A DNA stretch of 64,000 bases, taken from assembly GCA_032173965.1 (NCBI GenBank), contig CM063285.1, positions 25,765,660-25,829,659 of the forward strand. Direction: 5' to 3'. The translations under genes and the position numbers were made by a program. Below, piece by piece: positions 46,531 through 60,900 of this stretch. Source of the DNA: Sitta carolinensis. Lineage: Eukaryota > Chordata > Aves > Passeriformes > Sittidae. Every line of letters starts with the position of its first letter. Position 1 is the first letter of the stretch. The notes beneath the pieces are model-generated. The model was not told the origin of the DNA and searched no databases. It worked only from the letters and a program-made list of their open reading frames with translations.

Positions 46531-48999
46531 CTGTAGGAAGCAGAGAGCCATCTGCTTTCTATCATTCCTAGACTGTTCTCAGCCTGGGAATGATTGTCCC
46601 TGGCTGCACGGCCAGCGTACAGGGTCAGCCGGGATCCCTCCGGCCTCCCAGCCACACTTCCTAAAGAAGAAGATCTTTACATGCTATCTTCCATGTCACC
46701 TCATGTTTCTTACTGAAACCGTTACACCTAGTAATAAATGAATTGCTACTTATTAAAGAAAATGAGGAGAAAAAGATTCTTTTGCCTAAGCATTCTAGGA
46801 TAATTAGGCAGGTTATTATTAGAACATAGATTTTCAAGTTCCACATGTAACAGCACAGTCATTAGAAGAAATTCAACAAGGCACAGTTGCACAAACTCCC
46901 TGCCTGCTGAGCAGCACTCAGTGTGCCAGCAGGTCCATCCAGCAAAGCCTCGGGGTTGAGCTTGAGGGCCTGTTATCTTACTAGCAGTGGGAGCTACTGG
47001 TTTTATGCAACCCCACTAAGAAGATCACATACAGATGTGGGATACTTACAAAGATAGAAAGCAGGAGCTGCTACAAAGTACTGAAGTCTTCATAAAGCTT
47101 AAAATGTTGGACTCTGGTGTCTAGGTCTCTTTTGGAATTTCCCAAGAAACAGCAACTTTTCCCCTTTTGGAGCACTCTAAACGAAAACTGAGACTAAAGG
47201 CTTCAGTAGTACTGTATTGTCCAGGGATTTTGTTATTTGCTGTGAGAAATACTTCATATGCTGTGAGAAATATTTTAGAGGTACGTACATGAGGTAGTTT
47301 ATTGGATGACCACACTGCCTCAACTTCCAGTATGCATTTGGAGTTCTTCCCAAATGCCAAACCTGGAAATATCATAGGTACAAAGCAGAACGTAATGGTT
47401 AAGTTCAACACTGATTGGCATATTATGAATACCTGCCTAACCAAAGTGCAAAAATTATCATTATAAATGACAATTGGAATATTTATCTGACATTAGCACT
47501 TACATTTCTCATAGTGAGACACTACATTATTGTTATAAAAGTACAACTTTATGCAAGTTCAAACTTCTATTCCCAAGTCTGAAAGAGTCTTGATTTTTCA
47601 AATTAAGTTATAGGGTTATGGCTCTACTCTTGAGTGTGCCTGCAGATGTTATCTTAGCTCCACTGAGCATATTGGTGATTGTCTCTTCCCTAAAACTCTT
47701 TGTGATTCAGTAACCAGACATCCCTGTGACAGAACTCCCCAAGAATCCAATCTCACAGTCTGTCCAAACACAGCAGTGTTAATACAAAGCACATCTCACA
47801 TTGACTTTCAATTAAATAGCCAGTCAAGGAGACTGAATTCATAGTGCTCACATTTTCATAAAGCATTGCAGTAGCAGCAGCTGTTCTGAAGTTGTAAAGC
47901 CTCCTCAGTCAGCAGAAATTCAAATTCACATTTTAACAAAGAGGAGGTGATCCAAAAGTTATATGGGGACTATGTATTTTCCTATCCTGAAAATGGGAAA
48001 CCTGTGGTAGATAATTAAGTATTTACATGACAGAAGAGAGAATACGGAAAACATTACAATAACCTGTTGATAAAAAAAAATAAGAGAATAAAAGAATACT
48101 GGATGCCAATCCCTATTTTTCATATCTTTTACTGAATTTTTTTGGGGGAAAAAGAGTAGATGGGCCTCTAGCCTGAGGGTTGAATCATGAAACCTGCAGA
48201 GAGACAGGCACCTTACTTCAATCTACAGGAAAATTTAGAAGAGTCTTTTGCCAAAGTAAGAATGCACTGTCACCAGCTAGATAATTTCCTATGCTCCTCA
48301 GTGCCATACTTCATATTCCTGCATTCTACCTTTTGTTGGTATTAGCAACTGTGTGGCCCTAAAGTAAAACAGAACAGCTTGCTTGCATTCTGAACAAGAA
48401 TAAAATTACTTGTTTTTAGCCAGACTGCAAGCTGATCCATTTTGTGGAGCTGCACAATTACCGGAACCAACTGCGTAACTGAAGAGAGTACACATACTTC
48501 AGGATGTGGGTAGCACGACCCCTTTTGAGCAGCAAAATCTTTCTTCAGCTGAAACTGTCCTTGAGAGATAGACAAAATATAACCTTGTCTTCGCCCTTCA
48601 TTATTAATTGTTATTGACACTTAGCTGTTCTTTGTCCAATACAGTTGCTTACGGTGGATGTTATTAGCACTGCTGTAACCATGATTCCTGGAGCTGAAAT
48701 GCTTACAGGAATGAAGATGGTATGATATAGATACCTGATGCATGCTCCACCAGCAAGCCCTGCAGCATTTCCTTGTAGCTCTTAGATCAGAAGTTATGAA
48801 CCCCAAGGCAGAGTCGATGGAATGGGGTTCAGGCAACTGCTATTCTCAGTGCAAAGTTCAGAGGGAGGTCAGAGAGGCTAAACTATTGGATCTGGAATGA
48901 AGCATGCAGTCTGCCAGTCCAGGTAGAGGAACAGTAACCTCCAGCAAACAGACATGGCAGGCAGGAGAAGCAGCACTGCAAAAATCAGTTAAAGGCTGG

Positions 49000-49586
49000 T
49001 GTGGCTGTGTCAGCGTGATTTCTGCCTCGGCCAGCCCTGCCACGGCTGCAGCGAGGGCACGGCTCAGTTGCGAGACGAACTTGCCGATCCTGTGGGTCTT
49101 GGCTTGTCTGCGGGCAGCGAGCGGCGATGGCAGGACAGAAAGAGGGAGACTCCGCTTGAGCTTAAACCACTGACTTTATTTGTTCCACTGCGGGGACACC
49201 TCAGCCAAGGTGGCAGCTCAGGCAAAGCCCCCGAGCACCTGAGTACAGCACCTGATAAAGGGCGGAGGAACTCGGGGTAGGGTCTAACTTGGGACTAATT
49301 AGGGATAAGCGGGGACGGCTCTCTAACTTAGTGACATGTAGGGGAACAAACCCGAATACAGTGGGGGGGAAAAGCGGGAAATCTGTCCAATCACTCTGTC
49401 ATCCTGTCAGAACCTTCCAGGCTGAAGGCGAGTGACAGACAGGGTCTGGGAGTTACATAACTTAAGATTGACAGCCAACAGTAACCGGGGGGATGACTCA
49501 AATAGGGAAAGAACATAGGGGGTACATGGAACGAACCATATAACAATATAATAATTCCAAAAACTTAAAAAAACCACACTGCCACA
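49000..49586 (-). mobile_element. Solo LTR of an endogenous retrovirus (ERV2/ERVK-like), 587 bp
   Basis: The block begins tgtggc and ends gccaca, a TG...CA element with 6-bp inverted ends. It is flanked by an exact 6-bp direct repeat, ggctgg (48994-48999 and 49587-49592). On the minus strand a long U3 is followed by AATAAA (49180-49175) and a GC-rich U5, so the LTR points left. There is no internal gag-pol sequence, so it is a recombined solo LTR. A 6-bp duplication is typical of class II (ERVK-like) elements. ORFs inside it are not genes. Confidence 0.85.
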
Positions 49587-52500
49587 GGCTGGTAGAACCC
49601 TTAAGCTCATTCAGCAAAGTGATGTTAGCCCTAAAGACCTATTTTTAGGGCTAGTACTTTCATTAAGCACAAACAAAAATGTCGTAACTCTAACTGAGAT
49701 GTGAGATCACAGGACTTTTCATGTTGGCAGATTTGTAAGAATGGGTACAGATGGAATTTCAAAAGCTACAGTTCATTAACACAGAATTTAAATTACTCCA
49801 ATGTAATTTATTTTCTACACTATAGCATACAAATTAGTCTTCAGTATCAACCAGATAAGCAAAACACACTTGACTGCATATGAATTAAACTTGTTTATAA
49901 TACCTTTTACATCTACCCTTTTAAATGATATTTTGCTATATCTATTACTGTAAATCCTTCAAAAAAACCCCCACATATATGTAACCATAAATCATATGTA
50001 ATCATAATCATAAATGATTAAGCAAGGAAAGTAGGAAACTGACATTGCTACTTGATGCTTAGGAAAAATATTGCAGATAAAAATATTAATTTATGAGAAA
50101 TTTCAGTTCCTTTGTACTTCTCCATGTATCAGTCTGCTAACCCAACTACAAATCTCACAGATGATCCATGATAATTTGTCTTGGAATTTTTCTTGCAACA
50201 ATGTCTATCCAGGAGCAGCATTAAGCTAGCAGCATAACTGTTTTTATTTTCAAAAAGCTTGTCACATTGTATTTAATAAATAACCACATATGCCATCAAG
50301 CATCTACTTATGAACAATAAGCATTCATGATCTCGCTAAGCATAATTCTAAACCTGTACTACTGCAATACTGTCATCTACTGCTTCAGTAATTATGCCAC
50401 CTTTAAAAGGTCATATCATATAGAACTGAATCCTCCCTGCCAAATACTACATGACAAAATTATACTACAACACAGTCTACATCATGTATGAAGTACACTT
50501 CAAAAAGAAAATTAAGCAACAGTTGAACCTGGATGGGTATAGCCAGAATGTTTCAAGAAAGCTGTTCTATCATGTTTGCTGACAGCAAAGAATGCAAAAT
50601 TAATATAAAGAAAACATTTATAAACTGAAAAATTACAGATTTAAAGAAATGTACAAAGTACCATTAATGGCAGAACAGGAGAAACACCATTGGGATTCTT
50701 CTGATCACAGGGGAAAAAGCCTTTCCCCTGTTTGGGAAGGTTAGGTCTATAACAGTCTTTCTATACTTGTATTGGAAAAATAAAAAGTTTGGGTCTTCCC
50801 ATCTATACATAAGAATATTTCACAAAACCAAGGCCACAGGATTTCTCACTAAATTTAATTTCTTATTTCTCCCAATATTTAAATGATAAATGTTTAGAAA
50901 TTAGAAATTTAAAACATAACCCAAATTTCCGACTACATTCAAGTGGCAAAGTCCACTGCTTTCTATATAATTACACAACCCAAACAAACAAAATCAAAAC
51001 ACAGCAACAAACAGTATTAGCAACAAATACATCTCAAAATGTACTTCAGAGACTGTCTGGCAAGCATACAAAGGGTGAAAATATGAAACTTCCTGTTCAT
51101 CTAACATATGATAGGTTTTTTTCTATGCAGAGCACCAAAATCACCATTTCTAACCAATAAAACCCACTGAGATTTACAATACAATTGCTGTAGTAAAGCT
51201 CTACCTGGAAAAAGTTTACTCAAAACATCTTGTAAAGCTTTTTCCCTATCTTGTTAGGAAAAAGAAGAAAAGTCACCAGTAGCAGGGACTCCCTGAATTG
51301 CCACCCTTTGAAGTTGCTATTGTTTTTATTTCACAGACCACCACCTGTCACCGTGGAGGTATGAGCTAATCACACCGAGACAGCACTGCACCAGCAGCTG
51401 TATTTACTTACATTGATTCCAACTGTCAGGGGAAAAAAAGAAAATGTAAACACAGCTAAGGTTTGTTAAATGCACAAACATAAATGTTTGCTTCTGACTC
51501 AGCAGCTAAAACAGTAACAATATTAGTCACAAAATCCTGAGATTTTCTGCTCCATAAGCATTTCAGTTTTTGCTGTAAAACTAATGGAATTTACGTGGAG
51601 GAATGAACAGACTCTCCAGTGAAAACATTTGTACTTCAGTGCTTAATATATAAAATACCTGCTGTACATTAGAGCTGGAGTAAATTTAACTGTATAACTG
51701 ATGTTTCTTCATGCACACAGACTATAGATAATAACACAGAAATCCTGCACATTCTGTGTTTGAACACAAGAAAGAACAGCACTGTTAATGAGTTACAATA
51801 GTCATGTGATAAACTGAAACAATAAATGCTGATAGATTCACTTCAGTTTATATAGTATTGTAGATTCCATCTAAAAATCAATCTTGAATTCTCTAAAACT
51901 CTGAGTTATTCCTGACTGAGGCAGTTACAAACGAAAGAACACATTTCACAAATGGCAAAATGACAAGGAAGCTTTCTTCAGTAAGTGCGTCTGAAACACT
52001 ACCATGGTACACCACAAATTGCTTTATTAAGGAACAATCTGATGCCATGCTAAAACAGAGTATAGTTCACTTTTAATCAGACCGTTGAGCAAAGATTCTT
52101 TTTCTGTCTTTAAAAACAGAAAAAAAAATGGCTAAAAATAAGCTAATGAACTAAAAATGCCTCACAGCTTTACAGAGAGATGCATTCAACTGAAACACTA
52201 CATTGCAAATCCTCATGTTCTCCGTGTCATGTAAGTTGGACAGTAAAAACTGAAATCAAAAACAGTAAAATACTTTTTTACAACCCCAACAGAAATCATG
52301 ATAGTTTTCACTTACTTTTGACAGGAGTCTGTACTTGATATTTAACTTTTCTAAAAGAATTTGTGTGTCTGCTAAGCATAACAGAACACTATTAACAAAT
52401 ATATTTAAAGAAATATTTTAAGACAAAATATCAAGCACGTTATTTTTCTAATTCTGAATTCTGTCCTTAACATCAGAATGGTACATTTTTAATATTATGA

Positions 52501-52644
52501 TTTAATATGTTGTCAAATTAATGATATATTAAAATAATTAATACAAACTAACCTTTTCAATTATAACAAATGCAACCCACATTATCAAACCACTTGTATT
52601 AGTGCGTATGTCTCATGGAGATAAAGAATTTTTATAGCCTAATG

Positions 52645-53295
52645 GAATCAGTAAAGTTGCAAAAGATCTCCAGGATCGCAAAGTCCAACTTTTCACCAAA
52701 CATCAGTATGCCAACAAAACCATATCACAAAATGCCATGTCCAGTCTTTTAGGGAATGCTTCCAGAGATAGCGACTCCACCACCCCCCCGGGCAGCCCAT
52801 TCCTATGCTTTACCCTTCCAGTGAAGAAACTCCTCCTGATATCAAATCTGAACTTCCCTTGGCACAGCTTGAGGCCATTTCCTCTTGTCCTGTCACTGGT
52901 AATCTGCGTAAAGAGGCTCCCACCTTGCTACACCCTCCTTTCAGGCAGTTGTAGAGAGCAGTAAGGTCTCCTGAGCCTCCTTTTCACTAGGCTAAGCAAT
53001 CCCACTCCCTCAGCTGCTCCTAGGATTTACTCTCTAGACCCTCCAGCAGCTCCACTGCTGTTCTCTGGACTTGCTCCAGCCCCTCAACTTTCCTTGTGTA
53101 GTGAGGGGCCCAGAAGTGGACACAGCACTCCAAGTGTGGCTTTACCAGTGCCGAGTACAGAGGGACAATCCCTGCCCTGGTCCTGCTGGCCACACTATTG
53201 CTGATACAGGCCAGGATGCCACTGCCTCCTTGGCCACCTGGGCACAGCTGGCTCACGTTCAGCTGCTGCCAACCAGCACAGATAAGGTGACTATA
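52645..53295 (-). mobile_element. CR1 non-LTR retrotransposon 3' part (antisense)
   Basis: On the minus strand the end of the CR1 reverse transcriptase ORF is readable from 53256 ([20 protein letters not shown], then [20 protein letters not shown]), which matches the usual CR1 [15 protein letters not shown]...VRPHLEYCVQFWAPHY. It is followed by frame-broken sequence and the 3' untranslated region to about 52645 (reverse of gatctccagg ... aaagtccaac). It is truncated at the 5' side and contains stops and shifts. Confidence 0.88.
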
Positions 53296-54609
53296 TAGGA
53301 AGTTAGCACTGTAACACTGACTTCAAAGTACACTGTTAAAGGGCATTCGTAACCTTTATTGGAATAAACTAGCTAGTACAGAGTGACATAAGCACTCTAG
53401 AAAGCAAAATATGGATGTTCCCAAACCTCTTTCAGAAATGAATCCTGGAGGATTCAGCTGCAGCAATTTGAGAAATTACCACTCAGCTCCTGGTACTGAA
53501 CCTTCTATGTTCATAATCCACGATGCAATCTTCAAAGTAGCAATCACTAGCATTTTATTAATCTATTTGCATTTGACTGCCTGAGTTATCTGAAGATAGA
53601 GCAGCAGGCAGGATTCTAGGTAGTGCAGGAAGAAAACTTATCTTAAGCTATTACAGATGTTTCCAGTAGGAGTTTCTCTGAGAAAAGTTTTTTTTGTGGC
53701 CTGCAGGGAATACTGCTAGAACATGCTCTGAGGATCCAGTGACAGAAGTGAGTAGATTACTTTGTTGAAGAAGTTCAATAGCAGGCCATTAAAGACAGCC
53801 ATTCTCGTTTGAATGGTTTATTTTCTGCTTTTAAAAATACCAACTAAAAACAGAAAGCAACAATCAATCTAAGGCACAGTACGAAAGCATCGAAAAACTT
53901 TACTAATACATTAAGGTGTGGTTTTATTACCCAAGGATTTTATTTAAGTAGACAGAGAACAATTAAAGTGACAAGACACATTATTTTTACTCTTCTGCCA
54001 TTTTCTAATTCAATTTTAGCAAAGATTCCATCATATGATCAGCAAGCCACCAATTTAAGAGAATGATCAAACATCTTCAAATACCTGTGGAATAATCCTC
54101 ATGATGCTAAAGTTCTATTACAAATGAATCCTGGTGTCTCTAGACACAGAAAGTGACAAAATCCATAGCTGTAGGTAACTGTCACACTCTAGACATTCAA
54201 CTGCTCCTTTGCAGAGGTTAATGTGCTGTGGGACAGGGTGAGTGCACAGCATATTACTGACAAGGAAATCACCATGATTATGGTTCAGAACTTAACTTCC
54301 ATTACAAAAAGCAGGTGACAGGATGATTTCCAATTTTCTTTACAGTCAGTCAACCAAAATTCCTTGAAGGTTTGTCCTACTACGGATGCTTGCATTTACT
54401 CCCTATTCAAATGTATTCTCAGCTGTTGTGGAATGAGTTAGAACGGTCCATAAGGATTTCTTATCTCTTCATTAAAGCTTTGAAATAGTCTCCACTACTC
54501 CTCAAGCCCCTTTCCTTGTGTGTTAGCATTTTCATGCAATTTTCTTTTCAAGAGAAAAGAAAACCTGGACTACATCTTAGAAAGACAATTAAATATTCTC
54601 AATGTAAGC

Positions 54610-54615
54610 TTTATT
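54610..54615 (-). terminator. Candidate AGA polyadenylation signal
   Basis: AATAAA on the minus strand, 237 nt downstream of the AGA stop codon. Cleavage would fall near 54590. Other tttatt words lie further left (near 53815 and 53938), so longer 3' UTRs are possible. Confidence 0.5.
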
Positions 54616-54851
54616 TGTAGAGTCATAGTTCCACTTCCAGTCCGTTATTCCAGATGTCTGACAAATATTTTTATATGGCAAGGCAGAAGGCCTGTTTAAT
54701 GGTTACTGATTATCACTTCTAGCTACTCAGTTCTTAGGAAAACAAATAGACCATAACAGCCATTATGGGCTAGAAACAACCATTTTAAGAAGTAATAACT
54801 GGTGGAACTTAGCGGTGGTCCTAAGCTGGGATGGTAATGGGACAAAAGAAA

Positions 54852-54952
54852 TTAAATGCAGTCAACTACTTGCTCAGTTGGTCGACTTAGCAAAGGGCTT
54901 GAAACCATGAAGTGAAACTGAGTGAACCCTGGAATTTTATTGCACGCAGCAC
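54852..54952 (-). CDS. AGA: AGA last coding exon (probably exon 9)
   Basis: 101 nt ending in TAA (54854-54852); acceptor tttttttcctag on the minus strand. It encodes [20 protein letters not shown] then [12 protein letters not shown], matching human AACNKL...FTQFSFMVYNS...PTEEKVDCI. Confidence 0.94.
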
Positions 54953-57900
54953 CTAGGAAAAAAAGAAAAAAAAAATCTAATTTGCTACATTTGGGATTAG
55001 TGTCTCTGTCATTGTATTTTATCATCTAAGGATTCAGTTACTAATTCTACTACACTGAAATTATTCTTTTATAATCTGTTTAACCCAAGGCATCTTGAAA
55101 GTATTTAAGTTAAAATACAGTACTACTGACTGCTGTAGAGCAATTAATGCCCTTACACTACAATTCAAAACAGTAACACAAGTCAGGAAAATCTCTCCCT
55201 TTCAATCCTGATTAATTTAATGAGTTCCTTCAACACTAATCTCTTAAATACAGAACTATAGGAAGTAAGAGATCAAAGAATAAGCAAAGCAGTCTAACTA
55301 AATAATCCACATTGATTAGCAAATTATACTTCCTACTGATCTAAGAGTTCACTAATGAGATGCATGGCACAATGACTACTCTTAGATCACTTTGAAGCTA
55401 TGCTCAACATTCATATTCTCCCTCCCTTATGCCATATCTAGGGAAGGCAAAGCAGTCTTTTTTTAAAACCTTCAAATTAATCATATACAGTGCAGGAAAA
55501 CAAATGAAGGTTGTAAATATTTTTGGGTTTTGCTAAGACTTCCATAAATTCTGTGAAAGTCTAAGACATCAAAACACAAATTAAATTATCTCCAGTCTGC
55601 ACTAGGACACAGCTGCCCTGCTAACCACCATTCCATACTGTGACTGGCCAGTACTGCTGCAGTCTTCAAAGAATAATTAAAGACTTCTTTAAAATCTAGA
55701 TTCACTTTTGTGCATCTGTGACCTGGTTAGGGTCAAGCATTTTTGTTTGCAAAACAAAATACATACCATAACTTCCAGTTGTATTGGCACAAACGATAGC
55801 ACCGAAGAACTTTGGAGCATACTTCTGGATTCTGGAAATAACTTTCTGACAGGCTACTGTTGGGTCTGTTCCCATCCTCATATATTCCACAGCTTGATAA
55901 CTAAAAAAACCCCAACCCCATACCCAGAAAATTAGCCATACTCAGGTTATATTATTTAAAATACCACAGAAGAAACCCTGGTTTCTTTGAATAATGGAAA
56001 CACATGATAAATAATTTTTAGGCCAACTTCATACTGGCAATTATTATTCAAATTCTGCATAAAAACCAGTTAAAAACAAGACTAAAAGGGACTACAAGAT
56101 GACATCTATACCATGCATCATTCTATGGCAGGCCAAGCCAAGAGAGAACTCTGGTAATTTGCAATAGAAAAGGCTAAGCAAAAGATCAGTTAAAGAACTG
56201 CAAGGAGAAGTGGCTTAGAAGACTTAGTAGCCTCTATTTTTCATTACATGATTGAGTTTGACATTAGAAGTAACTGCTGGTTTTCAGAAAGGCTAATGTC
56301 ATGATAATTTTTTGAGGAAAACTCAATATTATATTACTGATAAATTACTGAGTTCAGTAAGCATTAAAAAAAATCCTTCAGAAAAAAATTTCAGTTTCTG
56401 AAAACTTCAAAATCGACATACTTTATTTTATGAATATGAAGGTACCATGTTTTGATCAGGACTTTGAGCCACTTTCAAACTTTTTGCAAAGTGATTAAAA
56501 AAACCTCTTATTCTAAGAGTAATGAAAATGAATCTCCTTTATATCTAAATAAATTGCTTGAGATGAACCAGTTGCATTTGCAAAGCATCCCGAGGTAAAA
56601 AATTAATTATGTTGCCATTTTCTTTCAGAACCTGAAAATTAAATGATAACTCATGACATAACTGACAAGCAAACATTTTATGGCTTTGATGAAAGATGCA
56701 TATACCAAGACCAGCTCGTTACACTAAGACATCTACAGATTGCATAAATTACAGATGTTATCAAAGTACCTCAGAAACGAACAGCTCTTGCACTTTGAGA
56801 CTCCCTACTATCTTTGATTTATTCTAATGATCACACAGGTTCAAGTCATCTAAAGATAATTATCTGAATATAAAGCTGTATTTCACAGGGGTCTCTTCAC
56901 TAATCAAAAACTCAACAAGAAGTTACCACCTCAAGGAAGGCATACAGAAAATATTAGCAATTTTGCCCTTTATTTGACTCTTCCTTCACTTCTGGGAGGT
57001 TAATTCTTGTCTTTTGCTTTCATGTGGGAATATCTAAATATCACGGAATTAGTAAAAATCTTTATCTATAAGGAACAAATAATTAACTACCTAGTCTGGT
57101 GGTTAACCCACTGGTGCCAATGTGAAATATTTTAAGCATTACAGACAAACACTTCAGGTTGCTTAAGTGCAATCTAAGCTTTTACTGACTAACCTTATAG
57201 TAGAGATCAAATCACTACTCATCTTGGTATCTTGTATGACAAGATAGATAATTCATGAAGTTGTCAACTGCCTTGTATTTGAAAGACCGACTCAGAACAG
57301 GTTGAAGTTCACTGACAACATCTGTAAATATGCAACAGCTAGCAGGCTTTCTTTGCTGCCAGTTTCAGAAAAGTTGCCTGAGCCATATGAACGCCAGTTC
57401 TATATTATCCTTCAAGCATCAGTGCCCATGACGTTCAGCATGGACGTCCATAATTTGATTCCTGCTGAGACCAACCTACAAGGATGCTCACGAAGAGAGC
57501 CATATCTTACACAGTTTATGCAACCACAGTGGCAACACTAAAACACTTCTTTCAGTTTTAAATTACATGCAATTACAAAGGATTGCTGCAGTGACACCTC
57601 CTGAGTGAGCTGAGACCCACACCTCATCCTTTCTACAATTTATGACACTTTCCCACACAACAAAATGCTTTGGAGAAGAAAGCAAATCAGTTCTGCTAAA
57701 AAGCATACAGATTGGAAATATACTCATTACCTGCTGCCTGTTTGCTCACAGCTTGGCAGTGTTAAGGGACCTGTCATCAAGATATTTAAGTCTCTTAGGA
57801 CAGATCATAATAACTTGGTTCTGCTACTATTCTTTCTCCTTCCATTCCTTCCTTTATTCCTACTTCAGCAGCTACTAAATCAGATCATATATTTAATCGA

Positions 57901-60900
57901 TTTCTTCATTTGCTGAGTCCACATTTTGCTGCAGAAATCCAGCAAAGTCTGCCCTAAAGACAAACCTGGGTAAGAAGCGCATCATGATGTCACCATCCCC
58001 CGTGGCTGCAGCTCCTCCAGCTGTACTGTCTGCGTAGGATCCCGCTCCGGCTATCGGAGAATCTCCGACACGGCTGTAGTGAACAATGGAAAATAAAAAC
58101 CAAACTTTGTCAGCCCTACTGCCTCCAGCTGACTTAGCATTAAACCCACAGGAGAACAGAAGAGGTAAAGAGGTCAATCCACTGCAGTCAAAAGTCTTGT
58201 CTTAAAACTACCTGTAAAAGTGATCTGTGATAACCTGACTGACCTGAGGCTTAATCCACCTCCAATGCATAACTGTCTGTTATTATACTGACTATAGTTA
58301 AGCCAGTGAGGTTTAGCCTGTGGGCAACAGTAAGCAGCTGGGGACATTGATAAGTTCAATAACTTGTTGCTAAATCCAGAAGTTGTCTGACTCGGTTGAC
58401 AGACAATAATCCTAACCTTATAGAAGAAGTATCTCAAAGACAAAACACAAGCCTGAGGCTCTGATTTTATGTACATTTCTTAGGAGACTGTGTGCCTCTC
58501 CAAAATGCTTATTTGTCCCTGGTGCCTTGCCTTACAAGTTGTCTCACAACTGTGCCAGTTGTTTGTGTCTCTATATGGTGAATTAAGCAAGTTGAAAAAC
58601 AAACATTCCCTCAAAAAAAAAATACACATAGTCTTGCAACTGAATCAGTTTCTCTATATTAGAATTTATGGCAAGTGCACAAAAAAAGCAAAGCCATTTT
58701 GTGATCTAAAGGTTAACGTTTTAAATCCCAATGACAAATTTAACATAGGAAACAAGGTGGGGAACTAACCCTGGAAGTTTGTGGATTGCACCATTAGTAG
58801 ATGTCCCAGAAGCAACGGTTCCACTCACACCAATTACAACCATACCTAAGATTTTCAACAGAGACAAAACATATTCAGGAACACTACTAACATATTTATT
58901 TAGTTGGCACTACACTTATCAAACAGAAGCACAATGCCCAGACTATTCAAATTACTGATATAATGAAATACTAGAGTTGTATTCTTCAATAAAACGAGTT
59001 CTTTTTTAAAAGAGATTTGAAAATTTTTACGATCTGTTACAAGAGCTCAAAAAGGAATGTGAAAGAGTGAGTGCCACACTGTTCAGAGGTATATGTTACT
59101 GTTGCCTATGCAGCCACTGCCTCCTGATACACACCTTTGTTAACCAGTAGAGAACAAGTACCTGGTGTCACACCACATGGAGCACCAATACCACCGAAAC
59201 AATGAAGTTTAGAAATTATAAATGGTACTTGAAGGAAATAAAAAGTCAGAAGCATGAGTTTAAATTTGGCAGAAGATGGCATATTGCCTACCAAAGTAAC
59301 TAGAATTACATGATAGACAACCAAATGTATAGATGAGCCTACCCCTTGCTAATTTTGTGCTGGTAAGAAAGCCACCACCTTAGTCTAAAGAAGTTTAGAT
59401 TGTTAATTGAAATTGGATTTGGGGTCAGGTGCTTCTCCAGAAAGCAAGACTTTACCTTCACAGAGCAGGAGAGGGCATGAATTGCTGCTAGCATAAAAAC
59501 TCAGGTATAAACTGAGAGCCAAGAAACAGAATTTGATGAGCTGAATTCTGTTTCTCTGACCTCACTAGGCAGTGTCATCTTCTCACAAAAGAGTTTCCTG
59601 ACCAGTATGAGCTAAAAACATAGACACACAGACCCAATGGCCTCTGCAAGAAGACTGGAAGGGCATCACTTCCTACCAATGTCCTAAATGCATGCTGAAT
59701 GAAGACTCTTCTCAAAATGTGCTACTCACAGAGATATTTCACATGTAAAACAATAGGGCAGGAGAACTTGAAATACTAAGACAAAATACCAAGATTTACT
59801 ACAAAACAGCTTAGGGTTACTTAACGATAGATCAATTCTTGAATTGATGCTCCTGATGCTCTACAATTTCTAAGATTTCCAGCATTTACTGAATTACCTC
59901 AGTAAGTAAGCTAGTTATCAACTTAAGAATTTGGTATGTTGCCTGACTTCTGTAGACTATTAATGGACTATTAGTAGGATGAACTAGAAACAAAGAAGAA
60001 AGAATCACACTTGAAACAACTTGTTAATTCTTGGTATTGTAAAGACCATCAGACAAAAAGTTCTGGATTGCTAAACTGAGAAAAATCCAAACTAAACCAA
60101 AAAGTACAAGTTTCAAGACTACAAAGTATAAAGATATGAAAGACAGGAATCTGTAACTCTCTACTACTTTGTTTGATCTGCTCGTTAATCAATTTGTAGG
60201 CTTAGCAATTAACAGTCCTCAATCAGTAAACTCTTAGAAGTTTTTGGGATGACTACTGCTAACCTGTTATAATGTTTTTTCTGTAGAAACTTACTGATTT
60301 AAAAGAAGCCAGAATAGAGCAAAAATGAAAGCAAACTTTATTTTATATTCTTAAGGAGTGTGACAAACACTGCTTTTAGCTGGCAACAGGACTAACCATA
60401 TACTAATTTATTCTTTCACTGCAAGGGCTTTTAAGTTGGTCTGGCAGCACACCATAATCAAGACAAACATAATTATTCTTAACTTAGTCAGTTTTCTATA
60501 TATCCACAGCTGCTCAAGCAATTATGCCAAGGTATCTGTGGGAAAAGTAGCAGGGCAATGAACAAGAGTTAATGGCAAAAAATGAATCAAGTGTCTGCGC
60601 ATCCAGTGAACTGGAAAAAACCCAAAAACAAATTCTACTTTTAGGCACTCCATCCTAACATGTAAGTAACAGAATCTTGAAGCCACTATAAACAGAAAAT
60701 AATCCCTGTATGAAATACTTTTCTTTAAATAAGTATGATTTAATCTTTAGAGGAATGAGAAAAACAAAGATCACCATCAAAGTTATTGAAAGTTGTTACC
60801 AATAGTATCATGGTTATGAACATTTCTTTGTGAGCTGGTCTGTTCTTCTTTATAAGTTACTTCTTCACGCCGTTTATATGGTCCACAGGATTTTGAAGAG

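Larger units (their letters stand above)
38480..54590. other. NEIL3-AGA intergenic region
   Basis: About 16 kb between the 3' ends of two convergent genes. No conserved protein gene was recognised. It carries a 45-bp A-run, a GC-rich minus-strand block (42560-43010), a (GAAT)n microsatellite, two LTR-type insertions and a CR1 fragment, described separately. The rest is AT-rich sequence in which I see nothing specific. Confidence 0.6.

Noticed and set aside
48904..49280. ORFs of 89-93 codons on the + strand
   Set aside because: They fall largely within the solo LTR and are antisense to its transcription; no protein resemblance.
53020..53256. 78-codon minus-strand ORF as a host gene
   Set aside because: It matches the C-terminal part of the CR1 reverse transcriptase and sits inside a truncated CR1.
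57893..58177. 94-codon minus-strand ORF taken as a whole
   Set aside because: Only 57966-58073 is AGA coding exon; the flanks are intron read-through.
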